Origin: Prevotella sp.
GTDB lineage: Bacteria; Bacteroidota; Bacteroidia; Bacteroidales; Bacteroidaceae
Direction of reading: 5' to 3'
Assembly: GCA_017389705.1 (NCBI GenBank)
Contig: JAFPEE010000026.1
Coordinates: 1 to 45,307, forward strand
DNA: 45,307 nt
Shown: piece after piece, positions 25,542 to 33,556 of the stretch
Position numbering within the stretch: position 1 is the first letter of the stretch
How the letters are laid out: every line of letters starts with the position of its first letter
The notes under the pieces: generated by a model
Database searches by the model: none
What the model was told of the DNA's origin: nothing
What the model saw: only the letters and a program-made list of their open reading frames with translations
Position numbers and translations under genes: made by a program

Positions 25542-26306
25542 ATGAATATCAAGCTACACACCCCGAAGACGCTGAAGTCGGGCAGCGGCATGGGTTCGAT
25601 AAAGCAGTTCCTATTGTCGCTGCTCGCCACCACCGTGTCTATTGCACTCACTTTCGGTACGGCGGCCATCGTTGACCACAACAAGAAACAACGTGAGAAG
25701 CACGAGATCGTGATGATGGTCATGTACGACATGTACAACTCGCTGAAGACAATAGAAAAGGCCGACTCGTCGATTCAACAGTCAATGAAGATTCAGCGGC
25801 AGTTGGTGGAAGACACCACCCAGTTTGACAAGCAGATGACCAGATTGTTGGTTCTGGTATCAGGGATTTTGATAGATTATACCGAGACCACCGAGCGCAT
25901 CTTCTCATCGAGCATCGAGTCGATCAATACCGTAGGCAACGTGCTCTTCACCGAGAATGTGGCAGAATTCTACCGGTGTCGCCAGATGTACAAAGCGCAG
26001 GTCTGCGACTCCGTGCTCAATAAAATGGCCGGAGCTCCGTTTACCAGCTTAAAGGGCACCCTTGACTTTGACTACATGGGATATGCGCTCACAAGCATTG
26101 GACTGACGAAGTCGATGAAGCAACAGTATGCCCAGTGCAAGCAGATGATGGAAGTGAGCGACGAGGAGATAGACGCCTATCGCCAGCAACGCGAGCAGAT
26201 AGACCGAGGCTCCTCGGAAGATGAATCGACCGACTCGATGATCAATGAAATCATACAGCATCAGCGGTATATAGAACGGCAAAAGTCCAAACTGAAATTG
26301 GAATAA
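25542..26306 (+). CDS. Single-pass membrane protein, unknown
   Basis: 254 aa. One strong membrane helix at about 22-44 (FLLSLLATTVSIALTFGTAAIV) preceded by a basic segment, then a long helical, charged domain with coiled-coil character (QSMKIQRQLVEDTTQFDKQM; C-terminal QHQRYIERQKSKLKLE). Family not recognised. Cotranscribed with the TlpA-like gene (6-bp gap), so a membrane-anchored partner in envelope redox is possible but unproven. A 22-bp repeat array starts 61 bp after its stop. Confidence 0.7.
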   Translation: MNIKLHTPKTLKSGSGMGSIKQFLLSLLATTVSIALTFGTAAIVDHNKKQREKHEIVMMVMYDMYNSLKTIEKADSSIQQSMKIQRQLVEDTTQFDKQMTRLLVLVSGILIDYTETTERIFSSSIESINTVGNVLFTENVAEFYRCRQMYKAQVCDSVLNKMAGAPFTSLKGTLDFDYMGYALTSIGLTKSMKQQYAQCKQMMEVSDEEIDAYRQQREQIDRGSSEDESTDSMINEIIQHQRYIERQKSKLKLE

Positions 26307-26367
26307 AATTAGGTGAAATAAAAATAGATGCCTGATAGAGAAAGAGTTAAAAGGTAAAAGATGGCCT

Positions 26368-26455
26368 TCGTATTACGATTGAGCAACATTCGTATTACGA
26401 TTGAGCAGCATTCGTATTACGACTGAGCAGCCTTCGTATTACGATTAAGTACCTT
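26368..26455. repeat. 22-bp tandem repeat array, copy 1 (four units)
   Basis: Units start at 26368, 26390, 26412 and 26434, exactly 22 bp apart. All four contain the palindromic core TCGTATTACGA; three continue with YTGAGCA, the last with TTAAG. The array lies in the 232-bp gap between the membrane protein and the NMT1-type gene; the rest of that gap holds only a promoter. The same core and period recur at 41995-42082. No spacer diversity, so not a CRISPR. Confidence 0.9.
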
Positions 26456-26504
26456 ATTGAGCTGTTTTCAACAGATGAATGTGAGTTTTCTCAAAATAAA
26501 TTCG

Positions 26505-26512
26505 TAAATTTG
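26505..26512 (+). promoter_or_regulatory. -7 box of the NMT1-SpoIIE operon
   Basis: TAAATTTG, 26 bp upstream of the ATG and 49 bp downstream of the 22-bp repeat array. The -33 element is weak. Confidence 0.65.
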
Positions 26513-26538
26513 CAGCGTATTAAACTGACATTCGACCT

Positions 26539-27489
26539 ATGACTAGAAAACTATACCTCAGAATCATAGCTATCAACCTTTCTATCTGCTGTTCGCTTGG
26601 CATTCGGGCACAAAAAATTGTGTTTACACCCCAATGGACGGCGCAGGCACAGTTTGCCGGCTACTATGTGGCCCTGGAGAAAGGTTTCTACCGCGAAGCA
26701 GGCATAGAGGTGGAGATAGTGCATCCCTCCGTGACACAATCGGCCATCAACCGTCTGCTGAACAACTCGAGCCAGGCTACAACGTTGCAGCTGTGCCAGG
26801 CGCTGGAACTGATTGACGAAGGGGTGAGCCTGGTGAACATCCTGCAGACATCGATGAACAACGCGATGGTCATCGTGTCGGCACGCGACAAAGATCCGCT
26901 GACACAGAAAGGTGGGCGTGTAGGCATCTGGAGCGTGGGCTTCGGACAGCTGGCCATCTGCATGAGCATCAAGGAGAACCTGGACTATGAGTGGATTCGC
27001 TTTGCCTCGAACGTCAACCTCTTTGTAAGCGGTGCCCTGGATGCTACGCTTGCCATGAGCTATAACGAGTATTACCAGCTGGCACAGGCCGGCATGAAGC
27101 TGACCGACAAGAATGTGTACCGCTTCTGCGACCATGGCTACAATGTGCAGGAAGACGGTGTGTATGTGACCCAGAAGTACTTTGACAGCCACAAGGAACA
27201 GGTCCAACGCTTTGCAAAGGCCAGCAAGAAAGGCTGGGAGTGGGCCGCAGCACATCCGGAAGAGACGCTCGACATCGTAATGAAATACGTGAATGAGAAC
27301 CGTATCGCCACCAACCGCATCATGCAACGGCTGATGCTGAAGGAGGTGCTGCGCCTGCAGGTAGACCGCGAGTCGAAGAAGCGCGAGTTCAGACTGCGTC
27401 CCGACATGGTGAAGCGCGCCAGCTTCCTGATGAAGGAAAACGGCATGCTGCAGCGTGAGGTAAGATACGAAGAACTGATAGAAAAATAA
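26539..27489 (+). CDS. NMT1/THI5-type periplasmic binding protein
   Basis: 316 aa. Signal peptide 1-24 (cut after IRA). The type 2 periplasmic binding fold starts at IVFTPQWTAQAQFAGYYVAL, a hallmark of NMT1/THI5-like and SsuA/TauA proteins, with KGFYREAGIEVEIV next and VGIWSVGFGQ in the hinge region. Such proteins bind small ligands such as pyrimidine thiamine precursors or sulfonates. No ABC permease or ATPase is nearby. Instead it is followed after 12 bp by a sensor phosphatase, suggesting it serves as a ligand-binding sensor module. Confidence 0.85.
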   Translation: MTRKLYLRIIAINLSICCSLGIRAQKIVFTPQWTAQAQFAGYYVALEKGFYREAGIEVEIVHPSVTQSAINRLLNNSSQATTLQLCQALELIDEGVSLVNILQTSMNNAMVIVSARDKDPLTQKGGRVGIWSVGFGQLAICMSIKENLDYEWIRFASNVNLFVSGALDATLAMSYNEYYQLAQAGMKLTDKNVYRFCDHGYNVQEDGVYVTQKYFDSHKEQVQRFAKASKKGWEWAAAHPEETLDIVMKYVNENRIATNRIMQRLMLKEVLRLQVDRESKKREFRLRPDMVKRASFLMKENGMLQREVRYEELIEK

Positions 27490-27501
27490 GAGCAGAAGAC
27501 G

Positions 27502-29424
27502 ATGAAACGATTTACGAAATATATCCATAAGCAATTGTCTGTCAAGGTCAGCCTGTGGGTGGTGATTTTTGCCGCCATCATCTTCCTGACAGCCCTGGGT
27601 TTCATGTTCGTACAGTCGCGTGAGGCAGTCAGGCAGGAAGCCGTCAACCGAGCCTCACAGATTCTAGACAATACAGCTCTGCGCGTAACGGGTATCCTGA
27701 ACCGCGTAGAGGTGGCCTCGGACATGATAGAGTGGCTCGTCATGAGACACCCGGAGAATGCCGACTCGATGTTTGTTTACAGCCAGGGCGTGCTGCAGCG
27801 CAACCCCGACTTCTACAACTGTTCCATCGCCTTCGAGCCTTACTATTTCGAGGAGTATGGGCGCTACTTCTCGGCCTATGCACGGCGCGACAGCGACAGC
27901 ATCAAGGTGAGACAAGGCGGCAGCGACCGCTATCAGTACTTCTTCATGGACTGGTTTCTGATGCCCAAGCTGCTGGGGCGCTCATGCTGGACGGAGCCTT
28001 ACGTAGACATGGATGTGGCAACAGGAGCCAAGGAGATGCTGACATCTTATACCAACGCGCTGGTAGACCAGAAGGGACAGTATGTCGGAGCCGTCAACAT
28101 CAGCTTGTCGCTAAACTGGCTTTCGCAGACCATCTCAGCCGTGAAACCCTACCCTAACTCCTACAGCATCATGCTGGGACATGGAGGAACATACTTTGTA
28201 CACCCAGACTCTACCAAACTGCTCAACCAGACCATTTTCACCGAAATGCTGGAGCATCCCGACACAGCCAAGACCGCGCTGGGACATGCCATGCAACGCG
28301 GAGAAGATGGCATGAAACAGCTGAAAGTCGACGGACAGGACTGCTACGTCTTCTACAAACCGCTCGGAAAGACGGGCTGGAGCATGGCTATCGTGTGTCC
28401 TGAGAGCGACATCTTCGGAGGTTTCGACCGTCTGCGCCATACCGTAATGGGCATTGTGGCCGTCGGCCTGATACTGATGCTCTTCTTCTTCATCCGCATC
28501 ATCACGAAGGAGCTGAAACCGCTGCGCCAGCTGGCCAAAGAGGCAGAAACCATTGCCTCAGGACAATTTGACACGCAGCTGCCCGACTTCAAGCGTACCG
28601 ATGAGATAGGTCAGCTGAGTCATTCGTTTGGCAATATGCAGCAGTCGCTGGTTAACTATATTGAAAAACTGAAAAAGACTACCGCCCAGAAGGCATCCCT
28701 GGAGAGTGAGCTCAACGTGGCCAGCAGCATCCAGATGTCGATGTTGCCCAGCTTATTCCCTGAGCGCAAGGACCTGGACATGTATGCATCGATGACTCCA
28801 GCCAAAGAGGTGGGCGGCGACCTGTACGGCTACCTGCTGACGGACGACAACCTGTACTTCTGTCTGGGCGACGTCAGCGGCAAGGGTGTGCCTGCCTCGC
28901 TGTTCATGGCACAGGTGACACGCTTGTTCCGCGTACTGGCCAGCCAGCAGATGCCACCTGCAGAGATATGCACGCATCTGAACGAGGCGCTCTCGGGCGA
29001 GGAGAATCCCACCAACATGTTTGTCACGCTCTTTATCGGACTCGTCGATCTGAAGAGCGGACACCTGTCGTTCTGCAATGCCGGTCATAACCCGCCCGTT
29101 ATCGGAGGAAACGCCATGCACGGAGAATTCCTATCCATGTTGCCCAACTTCCCCATTGGTGTGATGTCGGGCCTGGAATTCAAGGGCGAGGAGATTGACA
29201 GCATCAAAGGCTGTCCGCTGTTCCTCTATACCGACGGACTGAACGAAGCAGAAGACGATAAACAGCAACAGTTTGGCGATGAGCGCTTGCTGGAAATTCT
29301 ACGAAATACGGACTTTGAGTCCACCCGTCAGGTCATTGAGACGCTTGCAGCCGAGGTGGAACACCATCGCAACGGCGCCGAACCGAACGACGACCTGACG
29401 ATGATGTGTATACATGTAAATTGA
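27502..29424 (+). CDS. Cache-HAMP-SpoIIE/RsbU-type protein phosphatase
   Basis: 640 aa. Membrane helix about 18-36; periplasmic Cache-type sensor about 40-310 (WTEPYVDMDVATGAKEMLTS, GAVNISLSL); second helix about 316-334; HAMP 335-390; short coiled coil; PP2C-like SpoIIE domain about 410-640. Metal-binding Asp are all present: GGD (Asp440), GDVSGKG (Asp457), YTDGL (Asp578), NDDLT (Asp630/631). The usual YD after the first motif is YG here. Such phosphatases activate STAS anti-sigma antagonists; none is encoded nearby. In operon with the binding protein. Confidence 0.9.
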   Translation: MKRFTKYIHKQLSVKVSLWVVIFAAIIFLTALGFMFVQSREAVRQEAVNRASQILDNTALRVTGILNRVEVASDMIEWLVMRHPENADSMFVYSQGVLQRNPDFYNCSIAFEPYYFEEYGRYFSAYARRDSDSIKVRQGGSDRYQYFFMDWFLMPKLLGRSCWTEPYVDMDVATGAKEMLTSYTNALVDQKGQYVGAVNISLSLNWLSQTISAVKPYPNSYSIMLGHGGTYFVHPDSTKLLNQTIFTEMLEHPDTAKTALGHAMQRGEDGMKQLKVDGQDCYVFYKPLGKTGWSMAIVCPESDIFGGFDRLRHTVMGIVAVGLILMLFFFIRIITKELKPLRQLAKEAETIASGQFDTQLPDFKRTDEIGQLSHSFGNMQQSLVNYIEKLKKTTAQKASLESELNVASSIQMSMLPSLFPERKDLDMYASMTPAKEVGGDLYGYLLTDDNLYFCLGDVSGKGVPASLFMAQVTRLFRVLASQQMPPAEICTHLNEALSGEENPTNMFVTLFIGLVDLKSGHLSFCNAGHNPPVIGGNAMHGEFLSMLPNFPIGVMSGLEFKGEEIDSIKGCPLFLYTDGLNEAEDDKQQQFGDERLLEILRNTDFESTRQVIETLAAEVEHHRNGAEPNDDLTMMCIHVN

Positions 29425-29435
29425 GAAAGGTCTGC

Positions 29436-30605
29436 TTAGCGGTTCTTGTTGCGGATGAACCAGGCGTGAGTATAGAGATGATACATCAGCAGGGCGGCAG
29501 CTGTGAAGCCCAGGCAGGTGTACAGCAGCAGGTCGCGCTGGTCGTAGACTGTGGCGTAGCCGAGGGCCAGTCCTAAGGCGACACCTGTCTCCCACCCTAA
29601 AAAGAAGGTGCTCTGCGAGGTGCCTCGCTTGCAATGACGGCTCAGCTTGATGAAGAACAGCAGGAAGCGAGCGCTGATGATGGCCATGCCGAGGCCTACC
29701 AGAACGGGTGCCACAGGACTGTGGGGATAGACCAGCAGGATGAGAAGAGCCGCTACGAGGAGTATGAGTCCGCTGACTACCTCGCTCTTGAGCTCAGCGT
29801 CGCGGAAGACGAAACGCTGGGCCAGCAGGGCCAGCAGGAAACCTACCATCATGAGTCCATAGAACATGGCTGACAGGGGAAGCGTAAAAAGCAGTCCCAT
29901 GACGGTGCTGACCAACAGGAGGTTGACAAAGAGCACGAAGCCATGAGGCAGCAGAAAGCGGTCGAGGGAGGCCACATGGACACCTTCCTCAGGAGCGCGG
30001 AAGGGGAAGTCGACATGGCGGATGAAGAGGATAGATAGCAGGGTACAGCCTACAGCGGTCCACAGCACCTTGTCGAAGCCTACATGATGGTAGACGAGTA
30101 CACCCGTCAGGGGACCCAGCGACAAGGCGAAGCGGGCAAACCATGCCGCGCTGTGGTTGGCCTCGGTACGCTGATAGGACTCGCAGGTGTCGATGATGAG
30201 CGTAGAGGAGAGCACCATCTGTGCCAGTCCGAAGGCGGCACCCAAGGCAAATCGGTGCAACAGGATGACCCAAAACTCGACAAACTCAGAGCGCAGACCG
30301 TCGATGTACCACAGCAGGGCGACATCGAGAGCTACGGCTATGATGGCCCACAGGCACACCTGGTTGCGGCGATAGCGCTGTACCAGCCAGGATACCAGCG
30401 AGCCCAGCAGGTAAAGGCCCAATCCGAAGGCTCCCATGCTGAATCCGGTCTCCTCAGGCGAGAAGTTCTCGGTCTGCATGAGCCATTGGGGCACCACGGG
30501 CAGCAGCACGTAGACGGACATGGTGAGCAGCAGGTTGGCTACCACCAACAGCCAGAAGTCACGGTGCCACAGCTTGATATGTACGGGTGTATTCTGTGTA
30601 TTCAA
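29436..30605 (-). CDS. MFS transporter
   Basis: 389 aa, about 12 predicted membrane helices: LVVANLLLTMSVYVLLPVVP first, and the loop 2-3 region GLYLLGSLVSWLVQRYRRNQ resembles the MFS signature. Substrate unknown; the family includes sugar and drug effluxers. It is 3 bp after panB in the same direction, last gene of a HAD-panB-MFS operon. Whether it carries pantoate, pantothenate or something unrelated cannot be told from sequence. Confidence 0.85.
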   Translation of the reverse strand: MNTQNTPVHIKLWHRDFWLLVVANLLLTMSVYVLLPVVPQWLMQTENFSPEETGFSMGAFGLGLYLLGSLVSWLVQRYRRNQVCLWAIIAVALDVALLWYIDGLRSEFVEFWVILLHRFALGAAFGLAQMVLSSTLIIDTCESYQRTEANHSAAWFARFALSLGPLTGVLVYHHVGFDKVLWTAVGCTLLSILFIRHVDFPFRAPEEGVHVASLDRFLLPHGFVLFVNLLLVSTVMGLLFTLPLSAMFYGLMMVGFLLALLAQRFVFRDAELKSEVVSGLILLVAALLILLVYPHSPVAPVLVGLGMAIISARFLLFFIKLSRHCKRGTSQSTFFLGWETGVALGLALGYATVYDQRDLLLYTCLGFTAAALLMYHLYTHAWFIRNKNR

Positions 30606-30608
30606 GAC

Positions 30609-31430
30609 TTAATAGGATTCGTTCTCGTTGGGGAAGTCGCCGCTCTTGACGTCTTCCACATAATGGCCTACAGCGTCGGTGATGACGGTGTTGAGGTCGG
30701 CATAGCGGCGCAGGAAGCGGGGCGAAAAGCCCTGTGTCATGCCCAGCATGTCGGCAACAACCAGCACCTGTCCGTCGCAGCCTCCACCAGCGCCAATGCC
30801 AATGGTGGGGCACTTGACCAGCTTGGTGACCTCAGAGGCCAGCTGGGCAGGGACTTTCTCGAGGGTGATGCCAAAGCAGCCTACGTCGCTTAGCAGCTGG
30901 GCGTCGTGCAAAAGTTTATCGGCCTCAGCCTGTTCCTTGGCACGGACGGCATAAGTGCCGAACTTATTGATACTCTGGGGCGTGAGTCCGAGGTGCGCCA
31001 TGACGGGGATACCGGCATCGAGGATGCGCTTGACGGTGTCGAGAATCTCTTCGCCACCTTCCATCTTCAGGGCATCACAGCCACTCTCCTTCATGATGCG
31101 AATGGCGTTGGTAACACCCTCGGCAGCATTGACCTGATAGGAGCCGAAGGGCATGTCGCATACCACCAGGGCACGGTTGACGGCACGTACCACGCTGCGG
31201 GCATGGTAGATCATGTTGTCGACGGTCATGGGCAGCGTAGTCTGGTTGCCTGCCATCACGTTGGAGGCGGAGTCACCTACAAGGATGGCGTCGATGCCTG
31301 CCTTGTCGACGATGCCTGCCATAGTATAGTCGTAGGAGGTAAGCATGGAAATCTTCTCACCCTTCTGCTTCATCTCTAAGAAACGATGTGTTGTCACCTT
31401 ACGGTTGTCACTTACTAAATATCCTGCCAT
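30609..31430 (-). CDS. panB: 3-methyl-2-oxobutanoate hydroxymethyltransferase
   Basis: 273 aa, first committed enzyme of pantothenate (CoA) synthesis: transfers a hydroxymethyl group from methylenetetrahydrofolate to alpha-ketoisovalerate, giving ketopantoate. Visible: [20 protein letters not shown], Mg-binding VGDS (Asp53), [14 protein letters not shown] and the catalytic-loop region [17 protein letters not shown]. Its start overlaps the HAD gene by 23 bp. panC and panD are not in the window. Confidence 0.95.
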   Translation of the reverse strand: MAGYLVSDNRKVTTHRFLEMKQKGEKISMLTSYDYTMAGIVDKAGIDAILVGDSASNVMAGNQTTLPMTVDNMIYHARSVVRAVNRALVVCDMPFGSYQVNAAEGVTNAIRIMKESGCDALKMEGGEEILDTVKRILDAGIPVMAHLGLTPQSINKFGTYAVRAKEQAEADKLLHDAQLLSDVGCFGITLEKVPAQLASEVTKLVKCPTIGIGAGGGCDGQVLVVADMLGMTQGFSPRFLRRYADLNTVITDAVGHYVEDVKSGDFPNENESY

Positions 31431-32040
31431 AATCTTTATAATTATTTATTACCTTATCACAAAAGGAACGTATGGCCTCAGCGGAGTTGGTGGTGGCCAG
31501 TCCGACGACATACATGCCGGCTGCACGCCCTGACTTGAGACCATTGAAGGAGTCTTCGAAGACGACGCAATGCTGGCTGCTGACACCCAGGCGGCGGGCA
31601 GCACGCAGGTAGCAGTCGGGATCGGGCTTCGAGGCCGAGAAGTCCTCGGAGGTAAGGATGGCGTCGAAGAGCTGTCTGAACTCGGGGTGCTTGGCGTAGA
31701 CGGCCTCCATCTTGGCCTTGTTGGAACTGGTGACGACAGCGGTGGCTATGCACTGGCAGTGCAGGTGGTCCATGAAGTCGCGGAAGCCGTCAATGTAGTC
31801 GTAGCTCATCTGCTGCTCGTAAAGGTTCAGACGCTCGGTAATGAGCTGCTGCTTGTCGGCCAGGGCACCGGAGAACCAGATGTCGTAGATCTGCACCAGG
31901 GTCTGTCCCTTGATTTCCTGCTCCAGTCCGGGATGCTCGGGATGGAACTCACGACATTGCTCACCCCAGAAAACTGTGTACTGCGGTTCGGTGTCGAAAA
32001 CAACCCCGTCGAGGTCGAATAAAGCGGCTTGCATTGTCAT
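31408..32040 (-). CDS. HAD-superfamily hydrolase, beta-phosphoglucomutase-like
   Basis: 210 aa. Motif [13 protein letters not shown], a helical cap, motif [11 protein letters not shown], and C-terminal [17 protein letters not shown] with [17 protein letters not shown]: the layout of the phosphoglycolate phosphatase/beta-phosphoglucomutase subfamily. Substrate not predictable. Start at ATG 32040 (or 32034), both downstream of a TTTG-N20-TACCTTTG promoter; an apparent longer reading would run back to the promoter. Overlaps panB by 23 bp. Confidence 0.87.
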   Translation of the reverse strand: MTMQAALFDLDGVVFDTEPQYTVFWGEQCREFHPEHPGLEQEIKGQTLVQIYDIWFSGALADKQQLITERLNLYEQQMSYDYIDGFRDFMDHLHCQCIATAVVTSSNKAKMEAVYAKHPEFRQLFDAILTSEDFSASKPDPDCYLRAARRLGVSSQHCVVFEDSFNGLKSGRAAGMYVVGLATTNSAEAIRSFCDKVINNYKDYGRIFSK

Positions 32041-32059
32041 ATCCTTCAATTTGCGGCTG

Positions 32060-32091
32060 CAAAGGTACACATTTCTTTTGATATCTCCAAA
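32060..32091 (-). promoter_or_regulatory. Promoter of HAD-panB-MFS operon
   Basis: Minus strand TTTG (32088-32091), 20-bp spacer, TACCTTTG (32060-32067). Confidence 0.82.
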
Positions 32092-32148
32092 AAAGTTCTT
32101 ACCTTTGACTTCGTCGAAAGTACTATCGTTCGGAAAAACTCAAATAAA

Positions 32149-32180
32149 TTTGGTTTTTCGCTCACTTAATCGTACCTTTG
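32149..32180 (+). promoter_or_regulatory. Promoter of rsmG
   Basis: TTTG (32149-32152), 20-bp spacer, TACCTTTG (32173-32180), then CAGC and the ATG at 32185. The predicted start site is at or within a few bases of the A of ATG. Confidence 0.82.
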
Positions 32181-32184
32181 CAGC

Positions 32185-32811
32185 ATGAACGAAGAAATCA
32201 TTTATAAATACTTTCCACAACTGACGGAGGAACAGCAGCGTCAGGTGGCCATGCTGGACGAGCTGTACCGCGACTGGAACGCGAAAATCAACGTCATCTC
32301 ACGCAAGGACATCGACAACCTGTACGAACACCATGTGCTGCACTCGATGGCTATTGCCAAGATGGTGAACTTCCGAGCCGGCAGCAGCATCCTGGACTTC
32401 GGCACGGGGGGCGGCTTTCCGGGCATCCCGCTGGCCATCTTGTTTCCTGAGTGCCAGTTCAAGCTGATAGACGGCACGGGAAAGAAGATTCGCGTGGCCC
32501 AGGAGGTGGCTGACGCCATAGGGCTGAAGAACTGCCAGCCGTGCCACCTTCGCGGCGAGGAGGAGAAGGGCAAGTACGACTTTGTGGTGAGTCGTGCCGT
32601 GATGCCTCTACCCGACTTGGTGAAGATCGTGAAGAAGAACATCAAGAAGGAGCAGCGCAACGCCCTGCCCAATGGTGTCATCTGCCTGAAGGGTGGCGAC
32701 CTGCAGGAAGAAATGCGGCCCTTCCGCCACATCGTAGAGACTGCTGCGCTGAGCCTATGGTTCAACGAGGAGTGGTTTAAAGAGAAGAATGTAATCTACC
32801 TGCCTGTGTGA
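32185..32811 (+). CDS. rsmG: 16S rRNA (guanine-527-N7)-methyltransferase RsmG
   Basis: 208 aa (GidB). Methylates G527 of 16S rRNA. SAM-binding motif ILDFGTGGGFPGIPLAILFP, then FKLIDGTGKKIRVAQEVA and KYDFVVSRAVMPLPDL. N-terminal LYRDWNAKINVISRKDIDNLYEHHVLHS is the family signature. Full length. Only four bases separate the promoter box from the start codon. Confidence 0.95.
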   Translation: MNEEIIYKYFPQLTEEQQRQVAMLDELYRDWNAKINVISRKDIDNLYEHHVLHSMAIAKMVNFRAGSSILDFGTGGGFPGIPLAILFPECQFKLIDGTGKKIRVAQEVADAIGLKNCQPCHLRGEEEKGKYDFVVSRAVMPLPDLVKIVKKNIKKEQRNALPNGVICLKGGDLQEEMRPFRHIVETAALSLWFNEEWFKEKNVIYLPV

Positions 32812-32871
32812 GCTGGCTGTTCTCTCTTTGAGAGTGTGGCGTTGCGAGGGCTGTTCTGTTGGCAGTTAGCT

Positions 32872-33516
32872 TTATCTGATGTAGGGATTATATAACAGTT
32901 CGTCGGCAATCGTGCTTTGGGGACCATGTCCGCTGAGCACGATAGTTTCTTTTGGGAGCTTGGACACAACCTGATGAAGCGATTGTTCCATCTCGGCCCA
33001 ACTGCCCTCGGGGAAGTCAGTACGGCCAATGCTCATGCGGAACAGGGTGTCGCCGGTAAAAGCGGTATGTTCTGCCACGCAATAGAAGATGGCAGAGCCG
33101 TGGGAATGGCCTGGAGTGCGAAGTACCTTCAGCGTATGGGAGCCAAAAGTGACGCTGTCGCCGTCAGCCAGCAGACGACCTGTAGGAGCCTGCGCGTCGT
33201 CCAGATCAATGCCATAGAGCTCGCGGGCCTGTTCAGACAGGTGCTCCACCAGCGGCAGGTCTTCGGCACAAATCTCCACCTTCAGTCCGTATTCGCTGAA
33301 CAACAGGGCATTGCCGAAGTTATGGTCCAGGTGGCCATGGGTGGCCAGCAGATGAACAGGCTTGAGCTGTTGCTGGCGGATATAGGACAAGAGGGCACTC
33401 TTCTCTTCCTGGAAGAAGGCGCCACAGTCTATGATGACACACTCACCACTCTCGTCGCTCACCACGTAGCAGTTCTCCTGCAGCGGGTTGCACATAAAAC
33501 GCTTAATAGTCCACAT
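32872..33516 (-). CDS. MBL-fold hydrolase (glyoxalase II-like)
   Basis: 214 aa. Metallo-beta-lactamase fold with the dinuclear zinc motif THGHLDHN, TPGHSHGS (His), FTGDTLF (Asp) and SGHGPQST (His). Belongs to the hydroxyacylglutathione hydrolase-like group; the thioester or other substrate is not known. ATG 33516 is used; the preceding GTG is in the repeat. It is the last gene of the queA-MBL operon, its start embedded in a 14-bp tandem repeat. Confidence 0.87.
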   Translation of the reverse strand: MWTIKRFMCNPLQENCYVVSDESGECVIIDCGAFFQEEKSALLSYIRQQQLKPVHLLATHGHLDHNFGNALLFSEYGLKVEICAEDLPLVEHLSEQARELYGIDLDDAQAPTGRLLADGDSVTFGSHTLKVLRTPGHSHGSAIFYCVAEHTAFTGDTLFRMSIGRTDFPEGSWAEMEQSLHQVVSKLPKETIVLSGHGPQSTIADELLYNPYIR

Positions 33517-33556
33517 CACTTATCACTCAACACTTATCACTCAACACTTATCACTT
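33515..33556 (-). repeat. 14-bp tandem repeat bridging GHL10 stop and MBL start
   Basis: Minus-strand units AAGTGATAAGTGTT (33543-33556), GAGTGATAAGTGTT (33529-33542), GAGTGATAAGTGAT (33515-33528). The TGA in the first is the upstream stop; the final AT is part of the ATG. The last unit is identical to the first unit between addA and addB. Confidence 0.9.

Noticed and set aside
26368-26455. CRISPR array
   Set aside because: Units are contiguous 22-bp tandem repeats without unique spacers, and no cas gene is present.
26551-27534. 327-aa minus-strand ORF
   Set aside because: Antisense shadow of the NMT1-type binding protein, His-rich as expected from the reverse frame.
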